Below, one piece after another: positions 1-9,017 of a stretch of DNA of 64,000 bases. The stretch spans positions 124,001 through 188,000 of the forward strand of contig NZ_MPDJ01000002.1 in assembly GCF_001881565.1 (NCBI RefSeq), written 5' to 3'. This stretch comes from Eisenbergiella tayi. Lineage in GTDB: Bacteria; Bacillota; Clostridia; Lachnospirales; Lachnospiraceae. The translations under genes were made by a program, and so were the position numbers. Each line of letters starts with the position of its first letter. Position 1 is the first letter of the stretch. The notes under the pieces are model-generated. The model was not told the origin of the DNA. It worked only from the letters and a program-made list of their open reading frames with translations, and did no database searches.

Positions 1-155
1 CCCACCCACTTTGATCCTAAAAGGCCTTTTGCCGGAAGGAAATTCTGGAAGGCCATAATAAGCCCCGCAAGCGGTATAATGTTAAATAACAATATAAAAA
101 TCATGCCCGGAGCTATCATAGCATGAAAAGTAATATTAGCTTTTCTGTTTTTCAC
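1..155 (-). CDS. LplB-type sugar ABC transporter permease, N-terminal part only
   Basis: Translating the minus strand from a GTG at 155-153 gives a charged N-terminus followed by a hydrophobic segment (IAPGMIFILLFNIIPLAG) and then MAFQNF. This is the typical first membrane helix of LplB-type binding-protein-dependent permeases. A strong AAGGAGGAG ribosome-binding site precedes the start. The gene runs off the left edge after about 51 codons. It lies about 70 bases downstream of a solute-binding lipoprotein gene on the same strand, so it is probably the first permease of that importer, with a YtcP-type partner expected beyond the edge. Only the N-terminus is visible, so the family call rests on that segment and the context. 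Confidence 0.8.
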   Translation of the reverse strand, partial: MKNRKANITFHAMIAPGMIFILLFNIIPLAGLIMAFQNFLPAKGLLGSKWV

Positions 156-173
156 GTTGCCTCCTCCTTACAA

Positions 174-208
174 CAGCCGGATGTCTGCTTTCTGCAGGCA
201 TCCGGCTG
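174..208 (-). promoter_or_regulatory. Intercistronic stem-loop after solute-binding protein gene
   Basis: Arms 174-188 and 194-208 pair over 15 positions with one G-U type mismatch (CAGCCGGATG core). There is no T-tract, so it is more likely an mRNA-stabilising or partial-termination hairpin between the solute-binding protein and permease genes than a full terminator. Similar hairpins follow the two other solute-binding protein genes in the window. Confidence 0.6.
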
Positions 209-225
209 CCGTCAGCTCTTCATTA

Positions 226-1947
226 TCAGCCCTGATTCTTTACTATTTCAGTCGCTTCCTGCATAATCTGATCTCCGCCCAGTGATTTCCACTGGGATAC
301 AAATTCGTCAAAATAATCCAAATCCTTTTCTCCGGTTATGATTGCAAGCAGCGCTTCATTTTCCAGCTTTTCCAAAGAGGTCCATCTGGCCGTCATAGAA
401 TCTGTCATGGCAAAGAAAACACAGTTGTCCGCCACCTTGACATTATCCATGCTTGCCACCTCATATCCGCCTGTACGGGCCATATAGCCTGACCACTGAT
501 CCCTGTTTGCTTCCGGATCCTCTTTATACTTAAGCCTTGCCTCATAAACCGGCACCATGACATCACTGAGAATGCTGGGATCCTTTGTTTCTTCCGCTTC
601 ATTCAGCGCCGCATATTCTTTGGGCATATAATCCTGCTCGGAGAACTGCAGATTAAGAGGGATGATTGTCTTCCCGTCTGCAGGAGTCCCCCTGTAGGGA
701 TAAGCATAACCCTCCGGCAAATCCTTCACCGGCTGCAGCCACTCGCTCAGCTGGCTCTGAAGCTTCATAATGGCTTCCGGATGAGGGAAATCCTTTCTTA
801 CCACCGCCCAGTATGTATGGATTTCCTGCTGATATGTTTTAAATTTCCCGTCTTTATCCAAAGGACATAAATAGGGCTGCCAGTCGGCATCCGGATCATT
901 ATTTACACTATCCTGCAGGGTATACGGCGCCCACCAGGGTCCGAAAATAATACCGCATTTTCCTGCTGCCAGAGGAGAGTTGATGTCATTAGGGTTCCTC
1001 ACCGCAAATTCCTCATCAATCAGCTTATCCGAATACATCTGGCGGAGTGTGGCAAGCGCTTCCTTTGTTTCCGGCGCGATAGTACCATATGTCACATTGC
1101 CGCTTTCATCTTTGAGCCACTGACGGGGATAGGAGCCGTAATAACCGAAAATAGGATCCATGGTATGATTGGAATTATAGATGCCTCCCACCCTCTGGTC
1201 ACAAAGAAGGCCGATGGTATCATTCTGTCCGTTTCCGTCCGGATCCTCCTCCACAAAAGCCTTTGCTACCGCCTGAAGCTCTTCCAGCGAACCGGGCTCC
1301 TTCAGTCCCAGCTTATCAAGCCAGTCCTTCCTGATCCAGGTAAAGGCATAGGAATACCCAGGTACATAGTTGGAAATAGCCTTCAGCTTTCCGTCAAACG
1401 TACAGGTATCGAATTTCCGGTCCCCATAGGTATCCAGCACAGCCTTATTGTAAGGGCTCATACCGATCTCGTAAGCGGAGTCCAAATCGGCTACCAGATC
1501 CGATTCCACAAGCTGTGAAAGAAGGACCTGATTGGGTACCATCATGATATCGGGCATCTGGCCTGAGGTGATAGCCAGGCTGACCTTCTGGGAAAGCGCC
1601 GCCTCATCCACTGCCATCCATTCAACCTTCACATCCATATTCCAGCGTTCCTTATAAAGGCGGGTGAATTCATTATCTTCCAGAGTATCACCCTCCGGAA
1701 GGTTCATATCCTGCGGATTCCCCAGGCCTCCAATGGTGACCGTCAGCGTTTCCTCATAAGGATCATCCCAGCCTGCCGGAACCGGAATTCCGTCGGAAGG
1801 CATATTTTCTGCACCGGCACTGTCGGAATTACTCTCGTTCTGTGTTCCTTCCGGCTGAGTACCGCCGGTCTGTGCATCCTGCCCGCATCCCACCATGGAA
1901 ACCGCCATGGATAAGGTGAGCAGTATCGCCGCTATTTTCTTTTTCAT
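226..1947 (-). CDS. Extracellular solute-binding lipoprotein of a carbohydrate ABC importer
   Basis: This 573-residue protein begins with a lipoprotein signal peptide: MKKK, a hydrophobic stretch and the lipobox SMVGC with the acylated Cys near residue 21. A low-complexity Ser/Asn/Glu linker follows to about residue 50. The rest resembles family 1 solute-binding proteins of the large LipO/LplA type, including the motif WIRKDWLDKLGLKEP and the C-terminal DYFDEFVSQWKSLGG, which recurs almost unchanged in the paralogue at 6369-8021. It should capture an oligosaccharide outside the membrane and deliver it to the LplB-type permease downstream. The GH51 arabinofuranosidase gene just upstream suggests arabinose-containing oligosaccharides, but that is inference from context. 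The ATG start has a clear AGGAGG site. Confidence 0.93.
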   Translation of the reverse strand: MKKKIAAILLTLSMAVSMVGCGQDAQTGGTQPEGTQNESNSDSAGAENMPSDGIPVPAGWDDPYEETLTVTIGGLGNPQDMNLPEGDTLEDNEFTRLYKERWNMDVKVEWMAVDEAALSQKVSLAITSGQMPDIMMVPNQVLLSQLVESDLVADLDSAYEIGMSPYNKAVLDTYGDRKFDTCTFDGKLKAISNYVPGYSYAFTWIRKDWLDKLGLKEPGSLEELQAVAKAFVEEDPDGNGQNDTIGLLCDQRVGGIYNSNHTMDPIFGYYGSYPRQWLKDESGNVTYGTIAPETKEALATLRQMYSDKLIDEEFAVRNPNDINSPLAAGKCGIIFGPWWAPYTLQDSVNNDPDADWQPYLCPLDKDGKFKTYQQEIHTYWAVVRKDFPHPEAIMKLQSQLSEWLQPVKDLPEGYAYPYRGTPADGKTIIPLNLQFSEQDYMPKEYAALNEAEETKDPSILSDVMVPVYEARLKYKEDPEANRDQWSGYMARTGGYEVASMDNVKVADNCVFFAMTDSMTARWTSLEKLENEALLAIITGEKDLDYFDEFVSQWKSLGGDQIMQEATEIVKNQG

Positions 1948-2066
1948 TGCATATCCTCCTACTTTTTCTGTTGAGCTCCCGGGCAGCTCCTGTATCTTTA
2001 TACTAATGGCTCAAAGTACTTCCAACAAGATTAGGTTTTTTCGATTTCTTTTTATTTTTTATGATT

Positions 2067-3569
2067 TTATTTCTTTGGGCTGTTTTCTTTAAGGATAATT
2101 TCAGCCACGGAACATGCCGGAAGGATAAAGCTTATCCCGCCGTCCTTTCTTTTGATTTCCTGCAATTCATTCAGCTTTATATTTTCCGGATTGTCAAAGG
2201 TATTATGAGCGGCCATATCTCCCTGAAGGATTCTTCCTTCCATAATCTCCGGGGTATAGCCCAGAATATAACAGTCTATCTCTTCCGACCGGAAAGGAGA
2301 CAGATTGCTGACAGTCAGATGTAACTCTCCGTCCTTTATGGACGCTGTGTGGGATAAGGAAGGGATACGGCTCTCCTCATCCCCGATTTCTTCTGTCTCC
2401 AGCCAGCTTCCAAGCAGAGAGGCATCCTGATGGCCTTTATACAGTTCAAAAACAAAGTAGGTGGGCGTAAGTATCATATGCCGGCCTTCCGTAAGGATAA
2501 TCGAATGAATTACATTGACCATCTGCGCCAAATTAGCCATTTTCACACGATCCGAGTGCTTATTAAAAATATCCAGCTGCACCGCTGCCAGCAGGGCATC
2601 CCTGACCGTTCCCTGCTGATAGAGAAAAGCCGGATGGGTTCCCTCCTCCACTTCATACCAGGCTCCCCATTCATCCACCACCAGCCCTACTTCATGAGCG
2701 GGATCATATCTGCTCATGATTTCACAATGCTTTTCGATCAGCTCATTCATACGCAGGGCACGTACAAACCCCCGGTAATAATCCGACAGTTCAAACTCCG
2801 TTGCTCTTTTTTTATGCTCCCAGGTATTAGGCTGTGTATAATAGTGAAGAGAAATACCGTCCATAAGACGCCGATTTCCTGTATAAGCTGCGGTCTTCAT
2901 CACGCCTTCCGTCCATTGATAGTCGGCAACATCCGCTCCTCCGGCTATACAATACAGCCGGTTATCCCCATAATTCCTGCAGAAGGTACGGTAACGGCGG
3001 AATTCCTGTCCATACTGCTCCGGTGTCATATTGCCTCCACACCCCCAGTTCTCATTTCCCACACCCCAATATTTTACACGCCATGCTTCGGGATGCCCGT
3101 TTTCAGCCCTCAGCTCTGACATGGGTGAGCTTCCGTCAAAGGTCAGGTATTCAATCCAGTCACTCATTTCCTCCACGGTACCTGAACCTACATTTCCGCA
3201 TATATAGGGTTCGCAGCCTATCTGCTCACACAGCTCCATGAACTCATGCGTCCCGAAGGAATTGTCCTCCACCACATCACCCCAGTTTGCATTGACGATT
3301 TTTTTACGCTTTTCCCCGGGGCCGATGCCGTCCTTCCAATGATAGTAGTCCGCAAAGCAGCCTCCCGGCCACCGCAGTACCGGCAGCTGTATCCGCCGCA
3401 GGGCTTCCACCACATCACACCGCATGCCCTTTATGTTCCTGATATCAGAGGCCTCTCCCACATAGATTCCTTCATAAATTCCTCTGCCCAGATGCTCGGA
3501 AAACTGTCCGTACAGTTCCCTGCTGATTTTGCTCTTTCTGTCCCATGCATTGATGACAAGCTTTGCCAT
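2067..3569 (-). CDS. GH51 alpha-L-arabinofuranosidase, intracellular
   Basis: This 500-residue protein matches GH51 arabinofuranosidases along its length. LRWPGGCFADYYHW sits near residues 65-78. GNENWG at 171-176 carries the expected acid/base Glu173. DEWG at 299-302 carries the expected nucleophile Glu300. A C-terminal beta-sandwich follows. There is no signal peptide, so it should act in the cytoplasm on imported arabino-oligosaccharides, releasing terminal L-arabinose. It lies 119 bases upstream of a solute-binding protein gene on the same strand and downstream of the long terminator-like inverted repeat at 3754-3832. It therefore probably starts a new transcription unit of enzyme, binding protein and permease, possibly controlled by the adjacent YesN-type regulator. 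AGGAGG precedes the ATG. Confidence 0.95.
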   Translation of the reverse strand: MAKLVINAWDRKSKISRELYGQFSEHLGRGIYEGIYVGEASDIRNIKGMRCDVVEALRRIQLPVLRWPGGCFADYYHWKDGIGPGEKRKKIVNANWGDVVEDNSFGTHEFMELCEQIGCEPYICGNVGSGTVEEMSDWIEYLTFDGSSPMSELRAENGHPEAWRVKYWGVGNENWGCGGNMTPEQYGQEFRRYRTFCRNYGDNRLYCIAGGADVADYQWTEGVMKTAAYTGNRRLMDGISLHYYTQPNTWEHKKRATEFELSDYYRGFVRALRMNELIEKHCEIMSRYDPAHEVGLVVDEWGAWYEVEEGTHPAFLYQQGTVRDALLAAVQLDIFNKHSDRVKMANLAQMVNVIHSIILTEGRHMILTPTYFVFELYKGHQDASLLGSWLETEEIGDEESRIPSLSHTASIKDGELHLTVSNLSPFRSEEIDCYILGYTPEIMEGRILQGDMAAHNTFDNPENIKLNELQEIKRKDGGISFILPACSVAEIILKENSPKK

Positions 3570-3617
3570 ATTCTTTCCTCCTCACTTTGGTAAACGGTAT
3601 TTTATTGTGCAATCATA

Positions 3618-3646
3618 TGATAAGAGGATATGGGGATGGTTATCAA
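3618..3646 (-). promoter_or_regulatory. Possible promoter of the arabinofuranosidase gene
   Basis: On the minus strand TTGATA (3646-3641) and TTATCA (3623-3618) are separated by 17 bases and lie about 50 bases upstream of the GH51 start codon, downstream of the terminator-like inverted repeat. The -10 match is only moderate, so this is a suggestion. Confidence 0.3.
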
Positions 3647-3753
3647 TTTCAAATAATTACGTTTTGATTATATTTTTTATGGAAATCTGCTCCGAAAGCT
3701 CCGATGTCTTCTGCCTTCTGATATCGCAATAGTACATTTAATTATCCAAATAA

Positions 3754-3832
3754 GTATAATTGCGCCAATGGATCAAAAAAAGCATCTCTGAGTGAGGAGA
3801 TGCCTTTTTTTGATCCATTGGCGCAATCATAC
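3754..3832 (-). terminator. Terminator with very long extended stem, overlapping regulator stop codon
   Basis: The arms 3754-3788 and 3797-3832 are inverted repeats of about 35 bases with one mismatch and one single-base bulge, around an 8-base loop. The inner part read on the minus strand is a normal intrinsic terminator: a GC-rich GGCATCTC/GAGATGC stem followed by seven Ts. Unusually, the complementarity continues outward for another 20 or so bases (core TTGCGCCAATGGATC on both sides). The outer arm covers the last codons and stop of the response-regulator gene. It separates that gene from the arabinofuranosidase unit and could also stop transcription from the other strand. Confidence 0.75.
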
Positions 3833-4582
3833 ATTTGATAAATCCTTCTTCACCGTCCTGCGGTATTCAACAGGCGTCACTCCGAATCTTTCTTTAAACA
3901 ACCTGGAAAAATACTGGCTTTTCCGATATCCAATGAGTTCCATAACCTCATGGACTTTTAATTCGGTCTGCTCCAGAAGTTCAGCCGCTTTCTGCATCCT
4001 GATATCCGTAATATAAGCAGATAAATTCATATTTGTTACTTCCTTGAAAATCTTGGACAGATAAGCCGGATGGAGATGCACGACTTCTCCCAATACATCC
4101 AGAGAAAGATTCTGATCAAAATTTTCATATATGTAATTTTTCACGTAGGAAATCAGTGCGCTTTTATCGCCGGCCAAGCAGATTTTGTCCTCCTCTTTTT
4201 TCTCCTCCAACACAAAATTCTTCTGCAGGATACGTTCCAGCGTTTCCACCAGGTCGCCCTTAAGGACAGGTTTTACCAGATATTCCGACACCCCATAATG
4301 CAGCGCCTGCCTGGCATACCCGAAATCACTGTAGCCGGATATAATAATTACTTTTGTCGGGTATTTTTTCTCATCAATGAATGCGGACAAATCAAGTCCT
4401 GATATCCGAGGCATTTTAATATCGGTTATCAGAAGCTCCGGCACGAATTCCTGAAGGATATCCCTGGCCATGGAGCCTCCGTTTGTGACGAAAACCTGAT
4501 CAAATCCATAATCCCTCCAATCCACCAGTTTTTGTATATATTCGGCCATATATAATTCATCATCAGCAATCAACAGCTTCAT
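3827..4582 (-). CDS. YesN-type response regulator, REC plus AraC-type HTH
   Basis: The start is taken as the ATG at 4582 (MKLLIADDE). The open frame extends further upstream, but this Met matches the receiver-domain N-terminus and is preceded by AGAGGA. Residues 1 to about 120 are a receiver domain with acidic D7/D8, phosphoacceptor D54 (ITDIKMP) and the Lys of YLVKPV. The last 100 or so residues are an AraC-type double helix-turn-helix ending in RLFKERFGVTPVEYRRT. The gene overlaps the end of the sensor kinase gene by 20 bases, typical of a YesM/YesN pair. Such pairs usually activate neighbouring sugar-transport operons, so likely targets are the LplB-YtcP-binding-protein operon upstream and the arabinofuranosidase unit downstream. 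Confidence 0.94.
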   Translation of the reverse strand: MKLLIADDELYMAEYIQKLVDWRDYGFDQVFVTNGGSMARDILQEFVPELLITDIKMPRISGLDLSAFIDEKKYPTKVIIISGYSDFGYARQALHYGVSEYLVKPVLKGDLVETLERILQKNFVLEEKKEEDKICLAGDKSALISYVKNYIYENFDQNLSLDVLGEVVHLHPAYLSKIFKEVTNMNLSAYITDIRMQKAAELLEQTELKVHEVMELIGYRKSQYFSRLFKERFGVTPVEYRRTVKKDLSNV

Positions 4583-6251
4583 TTTCCGTCCTCTTCGGTA
4601 AAATAGTAAAGGAAACCAGTAAGCCTCCCCAAATACTCCTGCCGAAACGCAGTCCCGCAGAACTATCATAATAATTAATCAGCCTTTGGTTTACATTCCA
4701 CAACCCTACGCTTTCTTCCTCATCCCGGTTCTTTTTATGCAGGTTTTCCAGCAGCAGCTCAATCTCCTTTTCAGACATTCCATCCCCGTCATCTGAAATC
4801 TCAAACCGCACGGAACCGTCCGGCAATTTATAGATTTTAACAAATAAATACTTGGCATTTTCTCTTTCTTCAATGGCATGTTCGATGGCATTTTCAATGA
4901 CAGGCTGCAGAATCAGAGGAATTATCGGTGTGTCATACAGGGACTCGGAAACATTTATATTGTACGTCAGGCTTTTGCGCATAGCCATAATGGACAGATA
5001 GGCTTTTGCATAGGATACCTCTTCCCCGATGCTTGTTATTGCCTTCTTTTTGGTACAATACCTGTAATAGTCCGCCAGATGAACGGCCATTTCCGTTACA
5101 GCCTCCGGTTTATCCGCCACTGTCACGATATAGGACAGGCTGTTATAAAGAAAATGGGGATGGATCTGAAGCTGCAGCTGACGCAGCTCCGCCTGGTTTC
5201 TGAGCTGCTGTTCTTTTATCGTGGACAATACCAAATCGCCGATTCGGGATACCATCTGATTGAACTGCTGGAAGACATAGGAGAACTCATTATCCGGCAG
5301 CACCTCAATCTGGGAGGTGAAGTCACCGTCTTCCACCTGCCTGAGCTTTTCCGTAATTATTTTAAGCTGGAGAAGGATATTTTTGTAGTATAATACCATA
5401 AAAATGAAACCGACTGCAAGAATCACTCCCAGCAGCCTTGTGGTTATCCCCATCATATCCATAATAGGCTTTCTCATTTCCTTCAGGGGATAATAGGCGA
5501 CGAGTTCAAGCCCGTTTTGTACGGCTCCTGATTTGATAATCTGGTATTTTTCGTTGTCAACAGCCAGTTCGAAGGCTTCCTTATCCTGTTTTTTCACCAG
5601 CCCTGCCAGCAGATCCTGTTCCATACCATCGGCAGAAAAGAGGCTTTGTCTGTCAGGGAGCACAAGAAGAGTCCCTCCGGTTCCCATACCTGAAGCCATA
5701 TTTTTGATTTTATACAGGTAGTCCCGTTCCATCTTAATAAAGAGAAAGGGTTCTTCATCTGCTCTTATCCAGTCCGCCGAATACCGTCTTACGTAATACA
5801 CCTCCTTTTCCCAGTAGATCCACTGGTTATTTTCCGCTCTTTCCAGCATTTTCCGCCTTACGTCCGATTTATTCAGTGTGGAAATGAGGTAATTCTGTTC
5901 CGGCCAGTACAATATGAATTCTGACATGCCCACATTGCTTCTCTGGCGTCTGTTCAGATACTCTTTGATATTTTTTACACCCATGACATATTCATAGGGA
6001 TCATATTCCTCCATGACCATAAGCTGCAGTTCTTTCAAATCATTACTGTTCAGGATTCCGTCCGCTTCTATCTCTATTTCATTGATCTTCTGTTCCAGAA
6101 GGGCCCTGGCATATTCCATCTGAATCTGCGCCACGCGCATAAGTGATTCCCTGAGACTGATGGCGCTGTACCGGTATAAAATTAAAAAGCTCGCAATTAT
6201 CATAATGAGAAAAAAACCAAAAATAATAAAAATTGATTTTATTTTTTTCAT
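4563..6251 (-). CDS. YesM-type sensor histidine kinase
   Basis: From the ATG at 6251 the protein has 562 residues. It has a membrane helix at about 7-26, an extracellular sensor region to about 270, a second helix at about 271-288, a HAMP-like linker, and a kinase core with the conserved QIHPHFLYN motif (expected phospho-His H366), N-box PVIENAIEHA and SDDGDGM of the ATPase domain. A TTG at 6290 would add 13 residues, but a TATAAT sequence lies at 6299-6294 just ahead of it, so I prefer the ATG. The gene sits between a solute-binding protein gene and its partner response regulator. It probably senses a sugar, or the liganded binding protein, outside the cell. Confidence 0.93.
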   Translation of the reverse strand: MKKIKSIFIIFGFFLIMIIASFLILYRYSAISLRESLMRVAQIQMEYARALLEQKINEIEIEADGILNSNDLKELQLMVMEEYDPYEYVMGVKNIKEYLNRRQRSNVGMSEFILYWPEQNYLISTLNKSDVRRKMLERAENNQWIYWEKEVYYVRRYSADWIRADEEPFLFIKMERDYLYKIKNMASGMGTGGTLLVLPDRQSLFSADGMEQDLLAGLVKKQDKEAFELAVDNEKYQIIKSGAVQNGLELVAYYPLKEMRKPIMDMMGITTRLLGVILAVGFIFMVLYYKNILLQLKIITEKLRQVEDGDFTSQIEVLPDNEFSYVFQQFNQMVSRIGDLVLSTIKEQQLRNQAELRQLQLQIHPHFLYNSLSYIVTVADKPEAVTEMAVHLADYYRYCTKKKAITSIGEEVSYAKAYLSIMAMRKSLTYNINVSESLYDTPIIPLILQPVIENAIEHAIEERENAKYLFVKIYKLPDGSVRFEISDDGDGMSEKEIELLLENLHKKNRDEEESVGLWNVNQRLINYYDSSAGLRFGRSIWGGLLVSFTILPKRTENEAVDC

Positions 6252-6329
6252 GCCCACCCCAATACCGGCTCCGCCGTCTGTTTTTCTCAAAAAATTATAG
6301 CAGGATTCGTACCTTTTTACTATATGATA

Positions 6330-6358
6330 CCGGGACTGCCAGATGCTGACAGTCCCGG
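6330..6358 (-). promoter_or_regulatory. Intercistronic stem-loop after solute-binding protein gene
   Basis: Perfect 9-bp arms CCGGGACTG (6330-6338) and CAGTCCCGG (6350-6358) lie ten bases past the solute-binding protein stop. No T-tract follows on the minus strand, so partial termination or 3'-end protection of the binding-protein mRNA is more likely than full termination before the kinase gene. Confidence 0.6.
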
Positions 6359-6368
6359 ATGCATGCCT

Positions 6369-8021
6369 TTATTTAACTGACTGATACCATTCATTCACTT
6401 CCTGGGTTATCTGGTCGCCGCCCTGGCTTTTCCACTCTTCCACAAATTTGTCAAATGCATCGATGGGCTCCTTCCCATAAATAATGTTGGTATAGATCTG
6501 TTTTTCCATAGTTTGCAGCTGTTCCCATTTTTTCTTCATGGTTGCCGTAGGTTCTCCGTTAAAAAGGTTCGGGAGCAGCTCGTCTTTATGTTCTCCGGCC
6601 ACCACATATCCCCCTGCCATATCCGGCGAGGCTTTAAAGTCGGCCGCAGCCTTGATCTGAGCACTGGTTTCCGGGGTTATTCCCGTACTGACATCCATAT
6701 AGGGCTGCATGGTATCAATAGAAGGCGTATTTTTGAGAACAGTTGATTTTCCCGGCATAAACGGATCGGTTACCGGAGGATCAAATAATTTGGAATCATA
6801 AACAACGGTATCCCCGACAATATCATAATCATATCCTTCCAGATAACCGTATTTGAAGTCTCCTGTCCCGAATGCCGCGTCATAAATCCAGTCATAATAG
6901 GTAAAGAAGGCCTCCATATTGTTGAAATCCTTATTGAACATCAGCCATCCGTCGTTGATCTGGGCTCCCTGGTAAGCAGGCTCCCCGCTGTCCTGCAGGA
7001 TATTGGGATAGGCTTTAATCACCGCTTCCGGACAAACCGTTTCCACATCTCTGACCGAACCGATCGCCCATGGCCTTCCGATAAAAATCCCTGCTTTTCC
7101 TTCGGTAAACTGCATCATTGCATCCCATGCACCGGTTGCGGCGGCCTCCTGAAAAATCCATCCATTTGCATGCCACTGTGCCATCCGTTCCAGGGTCTTT
7201 TTATTTCCTTCATGGATGGAGCCGTATACCAGCTGACCATTCTCATCCTCCTGCCAGCTTCCCGGATAATGTTTTCCTGCATTCGCCGAAAAAAGGATAA
7301 CGGGATCCGCAACCCATCCGGTATTGTAGATACTGTCGCCTGCATAAGTAAAACCATAAGTATCCTTTTTCCCGTTTCCATCCGGATCCTGTTCCGTAAA
7401 CGCCCTGATAACCTCTTCAAATTCATCCAGTGTGGAAGGTGCATTCAGGCCCAGCTTATCCAGCCAGTCCTGTCTGATTATCATGACCTGGCCCTCAGTC
7501 AGAAAGGGGGTACATGCAATGCCATAGGTTTTTCCATCCTTGATGACCGGGTAGAAGGTCTGGGGATATTTATCATATATTTCCTTCAGCCTGTCCGGCA
7601 TGTACTTCTCTATATCCTCATCAATTGCTTTCACTTTCCCTGATTCAATCATATCGGCTATCATCTGAGTCCCGTATACCGGAAAAACATCAGGAAGCTC
7701 CTCCGAACCGGTAAGCGCCAGACGGAGCTTTGTATCATAATTACCCGCATCTCCTCCAAGCAAAATAGTTTCCATCTTAATTCCCAGCTTTTCCACCGCA
7801 AGATCTACCATGGGATTTTTATTAATGTCCTCGCCCTCCCCATACCTGCCTGTGTTCTCGTCCAGCTGTTTAGCTATGCGGATCGTCAGGACCGGATCGT
7901 ACCTGCCCTCCGCATTTTTTGTGCTGACTGCCTCCGTTCCTCCGCTGTCCTTTCCGCATCCCGCAAGGACTGCCGCCACTGTCAGGACCAGTGAAATCGC
8001 TTTTACCGCTTTCTTCATCAA
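6369..8021 (-). CDS. Extracellular solute-binding lipoprotein of a carbohydrate ABC importer
   Basis: This 550-residue protein has a lipoprotein signal peptide with lipobox VLAGC (Cys near residue 22) and a large family 1 binding domain. Segments such as IIRQDWLDKLGLNAPSTLDEF and the C-terminal DAFDKFVEEWKSQGGDQITQEVNEW are shared with the paralogue at 226-1947. It is the third gene of an LplB-YtcP-binding-protein operon and is followed by the YesM/YesN pair. The substrate is unknown; arabinan or other plant oligosaccharide is a guess from the neighbouring GH51. AAGGAGG lies upstream of two consecutive ATGs (8021 and 8018). Confidence 0.93.
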   Translation of the reverse strand: MMKKAVKAISLVLTVAAVLAGCGKDSGGTEAVSTKNAEGRYDPVLTIRIAKQLDENTGRYGEGEDINKNPMVDLAVEKLGIKMETILLGGDAGNYDTKLRLALTGSEELPDVFPVYGTQMIADMIESGKVKAIDEDIEKYMPDRLKEIYDKYPQTFYPVIKDGKTYGIACTPFLTEGQVMIIRQDWLDKLGLNAPSTLDEFEEVIRAFTEQDPDGNGKKDTYGFTYAGDSIYNTGWVADPVILFSANAGKHYPGSWQEDENGQLVYGSIHEGNKKTLERMAQWHANGWIFQEAAATGAWDAMMQFTEGKAGIFIGRPWAIGSVRDVETVCPEAVIKAYPNILQDSGEPAYQGAQINDGWLMFNKDFNNMEAFFTYYDWIYDAAFGTGDFKYGYLEGYDYDIVGDTVVYDSKLFDPPVTDPFMPGKSTVLKNTPSIDTMQPYMDVSTGITPETSAQIKAAADFKASPDMAGGYVVAGEHKDELLPNLFNGEPTATMKKKWEQLQTMEKQIYTNIIYGKEPIDAFDKFVEEWKSQGGDQITQEVNEWYQSVK

Positions 8022-8129
8022 TACCTTCCTCCTTCTGAAATTATAATCATATGCCGTAACTATTCAGACAAACCTGACTGTTGGCATAAGCTTTCCTGGC
8101 AAATCATTTTCTATAATTCCCGGGCGCAC

Positions 8130-8999
8130 TTATTCCTTAACTGCCCCCATAACAATACCCTTCACAAAATATTTCTGAAGGAACGGATACACCATCAATA
8201 TGGGAAGTGCCCCTATAAATACCTGTGCCGCCTTTATGGTACGTTCCGACATGGCTGCCGCCGAAGTGGGATCCAGTGCCAAATCCTGTTGGTTTCCCTG
8301 TACAACAATAACCTGCAGGAAGGAAGCGAGAGGATAATTTTTGGTATCCGACATATAAAGAATACCTGTAAACCATTCATTCCAGTTCCCCACCATAATA
8401 AAAAGAGCAACAGTGGCGAGTCCGGCCTTGGACAGGGGAAGATAAATCTTCCTCAATACGGTGAAGAAGCCCGCTCCGTCAATTAATGCCGCTTCCTCCA
8501 ATGACTTGGGAATAGAACGGAAGAAATTCATAATCAGTATCAGATTATAACAGCTGAACGCGCCCGGAAGCACATAGATAAGAAAATTATTTTTCAGCCC
8601 AAGAGTGGAATTGACCAGATAGGAAGGAATCAATCCTCCGCTGAACAGCATGGTAAAAACAAAAAACCACATGAGAGGTGTTCTTCCTTTAAAATCCTTG
8701 GAAAGTGCATATCCGGCCGTAGTGATTACACACATGCTGAGCACCGTACCGATGCCTGTCCTGAGAAAAGAAATCAGGATGGAGCGGATAAAATTGTTAT
8801 TCTGGAATGTTTTCTCATAAGCAAGCAAGGTAAAGTCAACCGGCCAGAAGGTAACAATTCCGCTGTTGGCCGCACTTTTTCCGCTTAGTGACAATGCAAA
8901 CAGGTTCACAAGAGGCAATAAGCACAGCAAGGCCACAGCTACCAAAAAAATTGTATTTACGAGCACAAATATCTTTCTGCTGACGGATGTCCGACGCAT
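8130..8999 (-). CDS. YtcP/AraQ-type sugar ABC transporter permease
   Basis: This 289-residue protein has about six predicted membrane helices. The cytoplasmic EAA loop reads EEAALIDGAGFFTVLRKIYLP, and the C-terminus (PFLQKYFVKGIVMGAVKE) is characteristic of YtcP-type permeases. It starts 18 bases after the LplB-type partner. No ATPase gene is present, as is usual for these systems, which share a multi-operon MsmX-like ATPase encoded elsewhere. Confidence 0.95.
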   Translation of the reverse strand: MRRTSVSRKIFVLVNTIFLVAVALLCLLPLVNLFALSLSGKSAANSGIVTFWPVDFTLLAYEKTFQNNNFIRSILISFLRTGIGTVLSMCVITTAGYALSKDFKGRTPLMWFFVFTMLFSGGLIPSYLVNSTLGLKNNFLIYVLPGAFSCYNLILIMNFFRSIPKSLEEAALIDGAGFFTVLRKIYLPLSKAGLATVALFIMVGNWNEWFTGILYMSDTKNYPLASFLQVIVVQGNQQDLALDPTSAAAMSERTIKAAQVFIGALPILMVYPFLQKYFVKGIVMGAVKE

Positions 9000-9017
9000 A
9001 TTCCTTCCCCTCCCCTT

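Noticed and set aside
6288..6290. TTG start for the YesM-type kinase
   Set aside because: A TATAAT lies directly ahead of it and the signal-anchor helix begins naturally at the ATG at 6251, so the shorter form is preferred, without certainty.
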